DNA from: Rubrobacter indicoceani
GTDB lineage: Bacteria > Actinomycetota > Rubrobacteria > Rubrobacterales > Rubrobacteraceae
DNA: 64,000 nucleotides
Direction: 5' to 3'
Assembly: GCF_003568865.1 (NCBI RefSeq)
Contig: NZ_CP031115.1
Coordinates: forward strand, 1,798,001-1,862,000
The position numbers and the translations under genes are program-made. Of this stretch, positions 42,063-52,700 are shown one piece after another. Every line of letters starts with the position of its first letter. The first letter of the stretch is position 1. Under the pieces are notes generated by a model, which had not been told where the DNA came from, did no database searches, and saw only the letters and a list, made by a program, of their open reading frames with translations.

Positions 42063-43937
42063 TCAAAAGTAACCCATCTTGCCTATCATCGCGTCGATGA
42101 CATCGAAGTTGTGGCCCACTGTGTCCACAGACTTGGTAGTTCCGCTTGTAGACACGGGTTGTTTGAGAAGTCCGCTCTCGATGGGTGCCCAGTTCCGGCC
42201 CTGTTCGTCATACTCCGCCTTCATTTGCGAGTAGGCTGAAGGGTCTCCGTAGCCCATCTTATGCACCACCGCGAAGCGTCCAAGTGGCGCCCAGTCGCGC
42301 CGGTGAGGTTTGTCGGGATGAACATCCTTTTCCACGTCCACGTGTACTAGGGAAAGCAGAACCTCGAAACGATGAAAGGCTGATTCGTACATAAAATCGA
42401 GGGCAAGGTACTCTCGAAGCGGCTCTCGCAGCGTCTTGTATAGCCACTCCGCAATGGGTTCGTAGTAACGTGTATCGTCGTGCAGGGCCGCGTTGACCAT
42501 CTCTTTCTGACGACTGACGGCCCGGGGGTAGACCTTCAGTATTAGCGGGCTGGGACCGTAGATGTCTGTGGATTCTGAGTCACGCAGCAGTGCTCTGAGA
42601 AACGGCCAGTTCTCCGTCGCCGTTGCCGGGACACCGCCAGCGTACAGGAGGAGCACAGCCGGGTAGAGTTCCAAGCGACCCCACATCTCGAGGTAGCTCC
42701 CGTCAACCCTGGGTGGGCTGGCAGACAATTCGAGCAGCTCGCGGAAAGCTGGTATCTTTCGCTCCGCTGCATAGTATCCGCCGGCAGCCATGAGCCCAAC
42801 CGCAGCTTCGCAGGATCTCTCGTACGAAAGGATGCGCCTTTTCATCTCTGACGCGAACCCCGCTGACTCTGCAGACCTGTCGGTTGCCGGCGGCCGCCAG
42901 CTCATTGGGAAACGACTCTCGCCGAACAGCTTCTCCCTGGTCTCTCGACCGATAGAGCTTACGAGTTCTCTGAGGCGTACGTCGCGCGTGGGATCGTCCA
43001 GGTAACGTTTCGCGGTCGCAACCGCTACCGGCGCGGAGAGCGGGTCGTCACCGCCGAATGTGTCGAGCGCCTCGACTTTTTCGAGGAGGTCTGTAAAGAA
43101 CTCGTCTGCTCCCGCAGCCTCGATGGACGTACCCCTGATGAACGACGTTAGCGACCGCTCGCCTTCGGAGGGCTCTCCTCGGGAGACCCAGTAGGCCATG
43201 TAGCGCCGGCTTCCGACGCGCTTTAGGGCATCTACGAGAGCAGTGTCGTAGGTTCCCGACCATCCGCAGATGACCAGACCGTACTCATCGAAGATGCGCT
43301 CGAGCAGTGTGTTTACGCGGGGGTCGTACTCTTTGAGTTCCTCCGGAGTGTTCTTTATGCGGGTGTCGAGGTAGTCGCCGTGGATCTTGACCACGGTGCA
43401 GCCGGAGTGCTGCAACGGCGGCGCGCCCTCGACCGCATCCGGTGTGTCTATAACTACCGGCGAGACGTTCTCCGCTTCGAGCGCCCTTTCCAGGAGCCGG
43501 TCGAAGTTGGTCGTGAGGATGACGCGCACGTGACCTTCCGCGCACAGCCGCGCGACCGCGCGGTGTGCATCGGTTGGGACCTTCTTGCCCTCTTCGCGCT
43601 CATGCTCATTCGGCTCGAAATACCCTTGCAGGAGCGCTCTACGCTCGTCTCGCGTCGGTGCGAGCGCGTTTACTACCTCGGAGTAGTTAGGGGCTTGGTC
43701 GAAGCGTTCGCGGTACCAGGTTTCAGGGTCGTCCGTGTCTTGGCCTTCCGCCGCAGCCAGCTTTCGGACCAGGTCTAGGGTCACCTCCCATCCAGTCGGC
43801 ACACCCGCGGCCCTGGACACACCGGAACCCAGTAGCAAGGCGTAAGTACCCGGCCCGGCGTGCATGGCGAACGCCAACGACAGCTCCGGCTTTACTCTCA
43901 ACCGACTCGTATCATCCCTATTCACCCTTCTACTCAC
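42063..43937 (-). CDS. SIR2-domain anti-phage-type NADase
   Basis: 624 residues from GTG 43937, overlapping the upstream gene by 8 bp. The SIR2_2-type domain shows LLLGSGVSRAAGVPTGW (37-50, NAD-binding GxGxS), ILTTNFDRLLERAL, VVKIHGDYLD and YGLVICGWSGTYDTAL. Unlike protein deacetylases of the sirtuin family, such domains in defence proteins degrade NAD+ after phage sensing. The C-terminal ~330 residues are helical and lack a recognised fold, probably for sensing or oligomerisation. It forms a two-gene unit with the upstream protein. Confidence 0.85.
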   Translation of the reverse strand: MSRRVNRDDTSRLRVKPELSLAFAMHAGPGTYALLLGSGVSRAAGVPTGWEVTLDLVRKLAAAEGQDTDDPETWYRERFDQAPNYSEVVNALAPTRDERRALLQGYFEPNEHEREEGKKVPTDAHRAVARLCAEGHVRVILTTNFDRLLERALEAENVSPVVIDTPDAVEGAPPLQHSGCTVVKIHGDYLDTRIKNTPEELKEYDPRVNTLLERIFDEYGLVICGWSGTYDTALVDALKRVGSRRYMAYWVSRGEPSEGERSLTSFIRGTSIEAAGADEFFTDLLEKVEALDTFGGDDPLSAPVAVATAKRYLDDPTRDVRLRELVSSIGRETREKLFGESRFPMSWRPPATDRSAESAGFASEMKRRILSYERSCEAAVGLMAAGGYYAAERKIPAFRELLELSASPPRVDGSYLEMWGRLELYPAVLLLYAGGVPATATENWPFLRALLRDSESTDIYGPSPLILKVYPRAVSRQKEMVNAALHDDTRYYEPIAEWLYKTLREPLREYLALDFMYESAFHRFEVLLSLVHVDVEKDVHPDKPHRRDWAPLGRFAVVHKMGYGDPSAYSQMKAEYDEQGRNWAPIESGLLKQPVSTSGTTKSVDTVGHNFDVIDAMIGKMGYF

Positions 43938-44646
43938 TACGTGGACCGTCTACGTATTCGAGGAGCATTTTGCCCAGAGTGGTTATCCCCTCAGAGCCGC
44001 TCTTCCTCGGGGCGATCAGGCCCAGGCGGCGCAGGTTTTCGCGGTATTCCTGCTTCATGGTGGCGTCCCAGATTTCCTCCTCTGACATCATGGTTTCGAG
44101 TAGTGGCGGGCTGACGATGGCTTCATGGCGTTCGTAGTATTCGTTGGCTTTTTCGCCCACCATCTCCGTTCCGTAGTAGCCGAGGATGATCAGCTCGGAG
44201 TCGTTGATCTGCTCCAGGAGCGAGAGAAGCTTTCTCTCTTCTTCGTAGCGGACCTCCTCGTGGGTGAGGCTGTTCTTGAGGAGGGCCGCGAGGCGCCGCC
44301 GACGTTCATCGCTGGGCGTCGCGGCGGCCTGATAAGCGGCCTCCCGGAAGAGGTCCGCAAACTCCTGGGTACGCATCTTTAGCTCCAGTACATCTTGCTG
44401 TAGATTCCCCAGCTCGTCGTCAAGGGCGGTGACGAAGTCAGCGATCCTGTCCTGACGCTGGTTGGGAACGATGCTACGCACGACTTCTCCGAGGATAGGA
44501 CCAATGTGTGGAATGAACCCGAGCGCGACGGACCAAGCGCTAACCGCATAATCTATTTCGTTCTCATTGAGGTCTGGTCGGATTGGCTTCCGTGAATTCT
44601 CGGGCAGGTTATCCGTCCGACGCTCCGGTATGTTCTCTTCGCTCAC
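43930..44646 (-). CDS. Uncharacterised partner of the SIR2 protein
   Basis: 238 residues from GTG 44646, chosen because GGGAGA lies four bases upstream; a longer frame starts at 44766. A short hydrophobic stretch (WSVALGFIPHIGPILGEVV) is followed by charged helices (LDDELGNLQQDVLELKMRTQEFADLF; RRRRLAALLKNSLTHEEVRYEEERKLL), similar in style to DUF4393/Abi-alpha proteins, but I do not assert membership. The 8-bp overlap with the SIR2 gene argues for a common function such as sensor, inhibitor or trigger. Confidence 0.6.
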   Translation of the reverse strand: MSEENIPERRTDNLPENSRKPIRPDLNENEIDYAVSAWSVALGFIPHIGPILGEVVRSIVPNQRQDRIADFVTALDDELGNLQQDVLELKMRTQEFADLFREAAYQAAATPSDERRRRLAALLKNSLTHEEVRYEEERKLLSLLEQINDSELIILGYYGTEMVGEKANEYYERHEAIVSPPLLETMMSEEEIWDATMKQEYRENLRRLGLIAPRKSGSEGITTLGKMLLEYVDGPRSE

Positions 44647-45325
44647 TTGATCTCCCAATACTCTGGCCCATGCTGTGGTCAAAACAACCCAAAGCACGTC
44701 TCCGTCGGCTGCCTCCGTACCCCTCCTGTACTTGATGTCGTAGTTGACGACAAAGTCGAGGTCCATTGGCCTCGGCTAAAGTCAGCTCTCCGAACCGCCT
44801 CGCGCTGCTACGCCTTGCTTGTGAGAGAAATGCTGCCTAAAGCGGATGCGTGCGGCTTCCCCTCGACTCATCAGTTCATTCTACTGAGGGCTTTAGCCCC
44901 GTGAGGACATCAAATGTTACCTACGTGTTTCCTCTCAGCGGCGAGCGGTAGCTGGCCGCGTTTCGGAGTCTCACCGATGACGAGCTCCCGCTTAGGGACG
45001 GGAGCCGAAGGCTTGCGGTCCGCCTTACCAAGCTTCCGCCTTTCCTTCCACCAAGGTAGCACAGCCCGGGGTCCCCGGCGGGCGCGAAGCGACCCGAAGG
45101 GCGGCCTCAGGCCGCCGACGGGGTGGGTGTGCGGGCTTTTCGGCAGAGCTGGATTTTATGGAAGTGGATCGCTCGCGCAATCGCCCGGGTATGCGAGTGC
45201 TGGCCCGAGGGTAGTCTGCGTTGCGTTTCGATTGCTGGGTTCTGATCTAGCATACGCTGCACCGCAGTAGATAGAATGCCAGCATGCGTGTGGCTTCGTG
45301 CTGAAAACGTTCTGGGGGTGAAGAT
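44647..45325. other. Gene-free divergent region with element B
   Basis: About 680 bp between the divergent SIR2-partner gene and the methyltransferase gene. It carries element B, a perfect 7-bp stem GGCGGCC/GGCCGCC with loop TCA at 45100-45116, and the methyltransferase promoter region. No convincing coding frame. Confidence 0.6.
44944..45067. other. Element B: ~120-nt structured intergenic element
   Basis: Second copy of the element described at 38483. The first 16 nt differ from element A at one position; the next conserved block (44964-44976) at two of 13. Its hairpin (about 44996-45021) has a GAA loop like copy A but a different stem sequence (AGCC/GGCT core), so pairing is kept while bases change. 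Ends with GGTAGCACAGCC. Confidence 0.5.
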
Positions 45326-48300
45326 ATGACTTACGGTGAACTTTTGGAGATCCTTCGCAAGTCTGGGGTGGGAGTTATAGACCGTCCGGTGTCTGCGGAC
45401 TCTTTAGGAATACCGAGTGCGACACAGTCACGGCTGATAACCGAACTCCACGGCTTAGTTCGTGTGTACTACGCCGAGACTCCGAGCGTAGCTCCTTCAG
45501 TGCCACGAGTGAGAAGCAAGCTAGAGGGTACAGGCTACGACGATCTGGTGCTCTCTACCACGGATGGTGAGGAGTTCGTGGTCGTCCGCGTTGACGCTCA
45601 AGGGGACGCGGTCCACAAGGCGCTCTCCGCTGCGGAGATCGTAGGGCTCCTGAAGAATGCGAGGCTAGAAGACGATACGGACCCGGTGGCCGTCAGCGAC
45701 CGCATCCTGGAGCTCTTGACACTCGAAGAGGTGCCGAGGGCATACAACAACCGTGGCCTGTTCTCCGACGATTACCTGGAGCACAGGGTCCCGGAGGGCA
45801 CGGAATGGGCCGAAGATATTTCGGCTGCCTACGAAGGCTTCCGCAAGCTTTATGAGGAGAAGAAGGGTCACCTGGCAGGACTCGACGAGGCGAACACTGA
45901 GATGGAGTTCGTGGAACCCGCTCTAGCGTTGCTCGGCTTCCATCCCATCAAACGGGCGAAAACGAAGGCGGGGGCGATACCCGACTACGCGCTGTTCGGA
46001 AGTGCCGAGGACAAAAACGCTGCCTCCACGCGGAAGAAGGACTCCGAGGCCTTCTACGCGCGCACGCTCGCAGTGGTTGAGGGCAAGTACTGGGGACGCA
46101 ACCTCGACGTCTACACCAAGAAAGAGGACAAGCGAGAGACTGAGAAGCAGACCTCCTCGCCAGAGATGCAGGTCGTGCGTTACCTGCGGGAGACGGAGAT
46201 CTCCTGGGGCATCCTGACTAATAGCGCGGAGTGGCGGCTGTACCACGGCGACTCTCTCGGCAAGGCAAAAAGGTATTACTCCGTGGACTTCGAGAAGGCG
46301 CTCGCTACCGCGGAGGATTTCAGGCGTTTCTACCTGTTCTTTCGGCGCGAAGCGTTCGCGCCGAAGGGTCCGGAGTCCAGGAGCTTTCTCGATGAAGTAC
46401 TCGACGGCTCGAAGAGGTACGCAATCCGGGTCGGCAAGAACCTCAAAGATGTCGCCTTTACCCAGGTCTTTCCGCAGCTTGCAAAAGGGTTTTTGGAGAA
46501 TCACACCAGGGAGCAGAACCTCCCGATAGACGAGGAGGCAATGGGCAAGGTCTACCGGGGCACGCTTGCCCTGCTGTACCGGTTGCTTTTCCTGCTCTAC
46601 GCCGAGTCGCGAGACCTACTGCCGACCGGTGATCCTCTAGGCTACGGGGCCCGTGGCATCAACGCCATCAAGGAGCAGGTGGCCGAACGTCTGGACAAAG
46701 GGTACACGTACACAGACGGATATGTACTGTGGCAGAGCCTCGACGACCTTTTCCGCATCGTTGACCGAGGAGACCGGGCGTTGAAGGTGCCCCCGTATAA
46801 CGGCGGGCTGTTCAGGAATGATGGCAACCACGAGTTGCTGGCGACGCACAGGATCTCCGATAATCTCCTTGCGCCCGCTCTCGATGCGCTCTCGCGGCAG
46901 AGGGATGAAGATAGCGAAAACAGGTTCGTAGATTACGGATATGTCGGGGTGCGGGAGCTTGGAAGCGTCTACGAGGGCCTGCTGGAGTTCTCACTGAAGA
47001 TCGCGGACGAAGACCTCGTCGCCGTCAAGGAGAAGGGCAAGGAGGTCTACGTCAAGGCGGGGACCCAGGGACGCAAGAGGGTCGTTGGCAGGGTGAATAA
47101 AGGCGAACCTTATCTCATCAACGACAAGAAGGAGCGCAAGGCCACCGGCTCCTACTACACCCCGCGCTACATCGTGGACTACATCGTCGAGAACACCCTG
47201 GGGCCACTGGTCGAGGAGCGGCGGGCGGCACTCGAAGAGAAGCTCGAAGAGGTGAGACGCACCGACGACTCTTTGAAGCGGTCCCGCAAGAGCGAAGAGT
47301 ACCGGGCCGAGCGCCGCCGGGAGGCGGGCGCTCTTGAGACGCTGTTGGACGTGAAGGTCCTGGATCCGGCGATGGGGAGCGGACATTTCCTGGTCGCGGC
47401 GGTGGACTATCTGACCGACGAGTTTAGCCGCTTGATCTCCGAACTCGAGGCAGAACCGATTATCGAGCAACTCGCGCACCTGAGGAATGAGATCGAGGGC
47501 AGCCTGAAGAAATACGGTACGGAGGCGAGCGCGGAGCAGCTCTCCGACGCCAACCTGCTGAAGCGGATGATCCTCAAACGGTGTGTCTATGGGGTGGACC
47601 AGAACGAGATGGCCGTGGAGCTCGCCAAGCTGAGCCTCTGGCTGGACGCCTTCACCGTGGGGGCGCCGCTCTCGTTCCTCGACCATCACCTCAAGTATGG
47701 CAACAGCCTGATCGGGTCGTCGGTGCGAGAGGTGCGCCGCGAAGTCGAAAGCTCCGGGTCCTTGTTCGGCAACCAGTTTACTGCGACACTCATACAGGGG
47801 ACGAAGCTAATGCAGTACGTTGGCGACAACCCTGACGCGACCGCCGGGCAGGTAAAGGAATCTGTCGTCAGCTACGGTAAAGCCGAGAGCGTTCTCGCCC
47901 GCAACAAGCGTATGCTCGACATCTGGACTAGCCAGCACTTCGGCAACGAGCGAGCCAAGAACTTCCTCTCCGAGACAGTCACCACAGGTGCGGTGGATCA
48001 CCTCACGAGAGGAGATTACGATCACTTCACCGGAGAAGACCGGAAGATCATAAACACGGCCACCGACCTTGCGGAGACCAAGAGCTTCTTCCATTGGGAG
48101 CTTGAGTTTCCCGACGTGTTCTTCAAGGATGCTGGCGCACGGGATAACCCCGGTTTTGATGCGGTGGTTGGAAACCCGCCGTATGACGTGCTTGCTCAAA
48201 AAGAGGTTGGCGGGGACACGGCAACAGAGGTTGTTTATTATCGCTCTGATCCAAAATTCCATCCGTCACTCGGAGGCAAACTCAACTACTACAAACTCTT

Positions 48301-49720
48301 CTCAGTAGCTTTCACTGCTCAGGCGAGAAGGATGGGAAGGTGCGGGTTGATCATCCCTCTGAGCATTGTAGGAGATAAGAGCGCGCTAGCCCTTCGCGAG
48401 TACCTTCTCACCAATGCTCAGCTAGAAGTGCTGGAATGCTTTCCTCAGAAGGACGATGCAAAGAACAGAGTGTTCGAGGACGCGAAGCTGTCCACTTGTG
48501 TGGTTCTTTGGCGGAAAGACGAGCCGGGGAGTAAGTTCTTTATTCGTACTCACCCCGGCAAGTACATAGAGAAGAGTTCACGGTCCAGTTGGGCTTCATA
48601 CGAAGATGTGCAACTCTTCGATGCCGAAGAACTCAACATCCCGAACTTGAACCAAGATGAACTAAATCTCGTTCTCCGGCTCGCAACAGAAATGCGAATG
48701 ACGACGCTCGATGCTTTTGCGGACGTTGTGCAGGGTGAAATCAACCTCACAGGAGACGCTGAACACATTTCCACTACTCCAGGCGAGCACAAGATCGCCC
48801 GTGGAGCGCAAGTTGCTCGTTACCTGGTATCAGAAGCCTTGTCACAAGGCGAACCGCTTTTCTTGCACAAGGATCGTTTTCTCGTGGGCGAGAGGCCGAC
48901 TAGCAAGGCTTTCGCTTTCCAGAAACAGAGAGTGGTATTCCAGCGGAACACAGGTGTAGATGACGCAAGGAGGATCCACGCAGCTCTGCTTCAGCAGGGC
49001 TCCTTTGCAGCGGACTCCTTGAACTTTTTGTCGGTGATCTCGGATAAGATTTCAACAGGAGCCCTCCTCGGGGTGCTGAACAGCTCGCTTACCGAATGGA
49101 GATTCAGACTGTCGAGCACAAACAACCATGTAAATGCCTACGAAATAGAGCGGTTACCTGTGCCCAAAACGATAGCAGCAACAGATATTTCCGAGCGCGA
49201 TGTAGCAGCAGGAAGAGTTATTGCCATGTACGAGAGTGATGACTACGCTGCCGTGTTGCGATGGGCCAACGAGCGGTTAGGTTGGTCAGCTCAGGCGGGA
49301 CTGTCCGACATGAGTGCGAACGACGCGGTGTATATACTCCTTTCTGACCTTGCGGAAAGAATGACATCTTCGATAGGCAAGTCAACCGAAATCGAGCAGC
49401 GCTGGCATGAATGGGTCGAAACAGCGGTACCGAAGGCGGACGAGCTTACTAAGAAGTTCCGAAAAGGAGCATGGGTAGAGGTCGGACTCCGGGATGGCTG
49501 GGATGGCGTGAAGGCGGTGTTCCAAACGCGAGGCGCGGTACCGCCTTCGGGTACGCTCCAGGAGCTGCGGAGCGAGACGGAAGGCGCTCTGAGCAAACTG
49601 AGACCGCTGTACGAGCGCATCGAGGCGACGGACCGCCTGATCGATCAGATCGTCTACCGGCTCTACGGTCTGACAGAGGAGGAGATCTCCGTGGTCGAAG
49701 AGAGCATGAAGGGCGTTTAG
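45326..49720 (+). CDS. Nuclease-methyltransferase fusion (type IIG / Eco57I-like)
   Basis: 1464 residues from ATG 45326 with GGGGGTG upstream. N-terminal region: a PD-(D/E)xK-like nuclease core with P219-D220, then E252-x-K254 (AVVEGKYW). Central N6-adenine methyltransferase: motif I LDPAMGSGHFL near 678-688, a long helical insert, and the catalytic NPPY near 949-952. C-terminal ~400 residues resemble a target-recognition and coiled-coil region. Such single-chain nuclease-methylases both mark and restrict DNA. It is followed 9 bp later by a PLD-SNF2 helicase and then a CoiA-like gene, so it is likely the modification and recognition part of a larger system. Confidence 0.85.
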   Translation: MTYGELLEILRKSGVGVIDRPVSADSLGIPSATQSRLITELHGLVRVYYAETPSVAPSVPRVRSKLEGTGYDDLVLSTTDGEEFVVVRVDAQGDAVHKALSAAEIVGLLKNARLEDDTDPVAVSDRILELLTLEEVPRAYNNRGLFSDDYLEHRVPEGTEWAEDISAAYEGFRKLYEEKKGHLAGLDEANTEMEFVEPALALLGFHPIKRAKTKAGAIPDYALFGSAEDKNAASTRKKDSEAFYARTLAVVEGKYWGRNLDVYTKKEDKRETEKQTSSPEMQVVRYLRETEISWGILTNSAEWRLYHGDSLGKAKRYYSVDFEKALATAEDFRRFYLFFRREAFAPKGPESRSFLDEVLDGSKRYAIRVGKNLKDVAFTQVFPQLAKGFLENHTREQNLPIDEEAMGKVYRGTLALLYRLLFLLYAESRDLLPTGDPLGYGARGINAIKEQVAERLDKGYTYTDGYVLWQSLDDLFRIVDRGDRALKVPPYNGGLFRNDGNHELLATHRISDNLLAPALDALSRQRDEDSENRFVDYGYVGVRELGSVYEGLLEFSLKIADEDLVAVKEKGKEVYVKAGTQGRKRVVGRVNKGEPYLINDKKERKATGSYYTPRYIVDYIVENTLGPLVEERRAALEEKLEEVRRTDDSLKRSRKSEEYRAERRREAGALETLLDVKVLDPAMGSGHFLVAAVDYLTDEFSRLISELEAEPIIEQLAHLRNEIEGSLKKYGTEASAEQLSDANLLKRMILKRCVYGVDQNEMAVELAKLSLWLDAFTVGAPLSFLDHHLKYGNSLIGSSVREVRREVESSGSLFGNQFTATLIQGTKLMQYVGDNPDATAGQVKESVVSYGKAESVLARNKRMLDIWTSQHFGNERAKNFLSETVTTGAVDHLTRGDYDHFTGEDRKIINTATDLAETKSFFHWELEFPDVFFKDAGARDNPGFDAVVGNPPYDVLAQKEVGGDTATEVVYYRSDPKFHPSLGGKLNYYKLFSVAFTAQARRMGRCGLIIPLSIVGDKSALALREYLLTNAQLEVLECFPQKDDAKNRVFEDAKLSTCVVLWRKDEPGSKFFIRTHPGKYIEKSSRSSWASYEDVQLFDAEELNIPNLNQDELNLVLRLATEMRMTTLDAFADVVQGEINLTGDAEHISTTPGEHKIARGAQVARYLVSEALSQGEPLFLHKDRFLVGERPTSKAFAFQKQRVVFQRNTGVDDARRIHAALLQQGSFAADSLNFLSVISDKISTGALLGVLNSSLTEWRFRLSSTNNHVNAYEIERLPVPKTIAATDISERDVAAGRVIAMYESDDYAAVLRWANERLGWSAQAGLSDMSANDAVYILLSDLAERMTSSIGKSTEIEQRWHEWVETAVPKADELTKKFRKGAWVEVGLRDGWDGVKAVFQTRGAVPPSGTLQELRSETEGALSKLRPLYERIEATDRLIDQIVYRLYGLTEEEISVVEESMKGV

Positions 49721-49729
49721 GAGTAGCGC

Positions 49730-52700
49730 GTGCAGATACCGGACTTTGTAGACAATGGCGACCCGAAGGCGTTCCAGGTCCTCAACCACCTGCTGAGGAC
49801 GCAGCCCAGGGCGGACTTCGCCAGCGGGTACTTCAACCTCGGCGGCTACTCGCTGTTGCGAGAGTCGCTGGCGGGAGTGCCGGAGTTCAGGTTGTTGCTC
49901 TCGCGCGAGCCGGGGCGGGCCGCGCCCACGGACGGGGCGGGCGGCGGGGAGCTGTACCCGGCGGGGTTCAAGGCGGACCTGGCGAGGACGCGCTTCGACG
50001 AGCGCAACGTGGCGCTGGCGCGGGAGCTGGTGGAGCTGTTGCAGGAGGAGCGGGTTAAGGTTCGCCTGTTTACCGACGGGTTCTTCCACGGCAAGGCTTA
50101 CGTGTTCGGGGACGTGGGAATGGTGGGCTCCTCAAACTTCACCGCCGCCGGGCTGACGGCGAACTCGGAGTTGAACAGTGTCCACAAGCAGGGCTACGCG
50201 GTGGACGAGCTGAGGCGGTGGTTCGGGAGGCTGTGGGAGCGGTCTGTGGACTACGAGGAGGAACTGATCGGGCTCCTCAAAGAGTCCAAGTTCGACTCGC
50301 GGGGGTACTCGCCCTACGAGGTGTTCATGAAAAGCCTCTACGAGTATTTCAAGGACGAGCTGGAGATAGACAAAGAAGACGAGCGGGAAGCAGGGACCTC
50401 GCTGGTGCCTCTGGCAAACTTCCAGGAGGTCGCGTACAAGAAGGGGCTGCAGATCCTGGAGCGCTACGACGGGCTCCTCGTTGGCGACTCCGTGGGCCTG
50501 GGCAAGACCTGGGTCGGCAAGAAGCTCCTGGAACACTACGGTTACTTCCAGCGCAAGAGGTGCCTCGTGGTCTGCCCGGCGCAGCTCAGGAAGATGTGGC
50601 GCAAGGAGCTGACCGAGGCGACCATTCCCCACAAGATTGTGACGATGGAGAAGCTCGGGGGCAACGACTCCGACGCGGCCCGGTTCGCGGGGTACGAGGT
50701 CGTGCTGGTGGACGAATCGCACAACTTCCGCAACGCCAACAACCGCTATGACGCGCTCAGCAGGATCACCGGCACGGGGGAGCGCAAGAAGGTCATCCTG
50801 CTCACCGCCACCCCGATCAACAACGGCGTCTTTGACCTGTACAACCAGGTCTCGCTGTTCACGCGCGGCGACGAGCGGTACTTCGCTAGAGCGGGCATCC
50901 CCTACCTCAGGCGGTACTTCGTTGAGGCGGTGGAGAACGGGGACCTCTTGAACCTCATGGAAGAGGTTGCCGTCAGGCGCACGCGGCACTTCGTCGCTCA
51001 GAACTACCCCGACGCGGAGATAGACGGGAAGAAGATCCACTTCCCCAAGCGAGTCCTCAAGACGGAGCGCTACAACCTGGAGAAATCCTACGGAGGGCTA
51101 TACGAAAAGGTCGCCAGCGGCATCGAGGACCTCAACCTCGTCTCCTACAACCGCGAGGCGCTGGTGCGCGAGAAGGGTCGGCGCGAAGAGGAGACCCAAG
51201 CACGCAACGAGGCGCTCATCGCCATCATGAAGGTCGGTTTCCTCAAACGGTTTGAGTCCAGCGTCGCGGCGTTTCGTAAGAGCATTGGGGGCCAACTTGC
51301 GTTCCAGCGTGCTTTTCTCGAAGCCCTTAAAGAGGGGCGCATTCTGGATGCTCCCACGTACCGACGCGCGCTGGTCACGGACGCGGACGTGGAGGTTCAG
51401 GATCTCCTCGAAGACCTGCCCGTCGTCTCCGCTGCGGACTACAACGAGGACGCCTTCGTTGCGCTCGTGAGGGAGGACATACAAGCTCTCGAAACTCTGC
51501 ACTCCGCGGTCGAGGGCATAGGGGTGGACGAAGACGACAAGCTCTGGCAACTCGCCTACCTCTTGGACGAGAGGCCGGAGGGCGGCAAGACGCTTGTGTT
51601 CACGACCTACAAAGACACGGCGGAGTACCTGGGCGAGGCGTTCAGGAAGCATCCTGGCCTGGGGCTGGAGAATCGGCGTCTGGAGGTGCTGCACGGGGGC
51701 ATAGCGCCCGAGACCAGAGGCAACGTGGTCGAGCGGTTCGCGCCGCTAGCGAGCGAGAAGCCCGAGCTCGTTGGCTCCCACGACGGTGTTGACGTACTTC
51801 TCTCGACGGACGTTCTGTCGGAAGGGCAGAACTTGCAGGATGCGGACTGCGTTGTGAATTATGACCTGCACTGGAACCCGACGCGGATGGTGCAGAGGGT
51901 CGGGCGCATAGACCGACTGGGAAGCGCGCACGACAGGATCACAGTCCACAACTTCTTTCCAGAGGAAGGGCTAGACGAGCTGCTCGGCCTCATGGAGCGC
52001 CTCGCGGTAAAGATAGAGGCCATAGACCGCAACGTCGGTTTAGAGGCGAGCATCCTCGGCGAGAAGGTCAACCCGAGGGAGTTCAACGCCCTCAGGCGGA
52101 TAGAGGACGAAGACCAGTCGGTGACCTGGGAGCTGGAGGCGGAGATCGACGTTTCGGGCGAATTTATTCGTCAGGTTCTCGCCGATCACCTCAAGCAGTT
52201 CGGCCCCGAGCGGCTCGAACGGATCCCAAACGGAGTACACAGTAGCTTCGCCTCTGGTAAGCCGGGCTTCTTTTTCCACTTCCAGGTGCGAGGTCAGCAC
52301 CTCTGGCGCCTCTATGACGAGGGCAGCGGCGAGGTCCTCGACTCTCTGCTCACTATCTACAAGCGCATCCGCTGCGGTCCCGATACCCGGAGAGCTGAAT
52401 CCGGGCGCGACGTGCACGAGGTGCTTGCTCGTGTGAGAGAGGAGTTGCTCTCTGAGCTGAATTCGCGCATCGCGTCCTCCGAGGCCCCAAGCCAGCTCTT
52501 CAAAGAGCAACGGGACGCGGTCGCTATTTTGAGACGCAACCTGAAGCACCCCACTGTGCCACGCGAAGATTCGCTGGAGTTGTTGCAGATTTTACGGGGG
52601 CATATGCCCCGCGCATTGCGACGAGAGCTCGGGGAAACGCTTGAGTCTCGTGCCGACAGCGATTACGAAGCGCTTGTAGCGGAGCTACAAGGTTTTGTGG

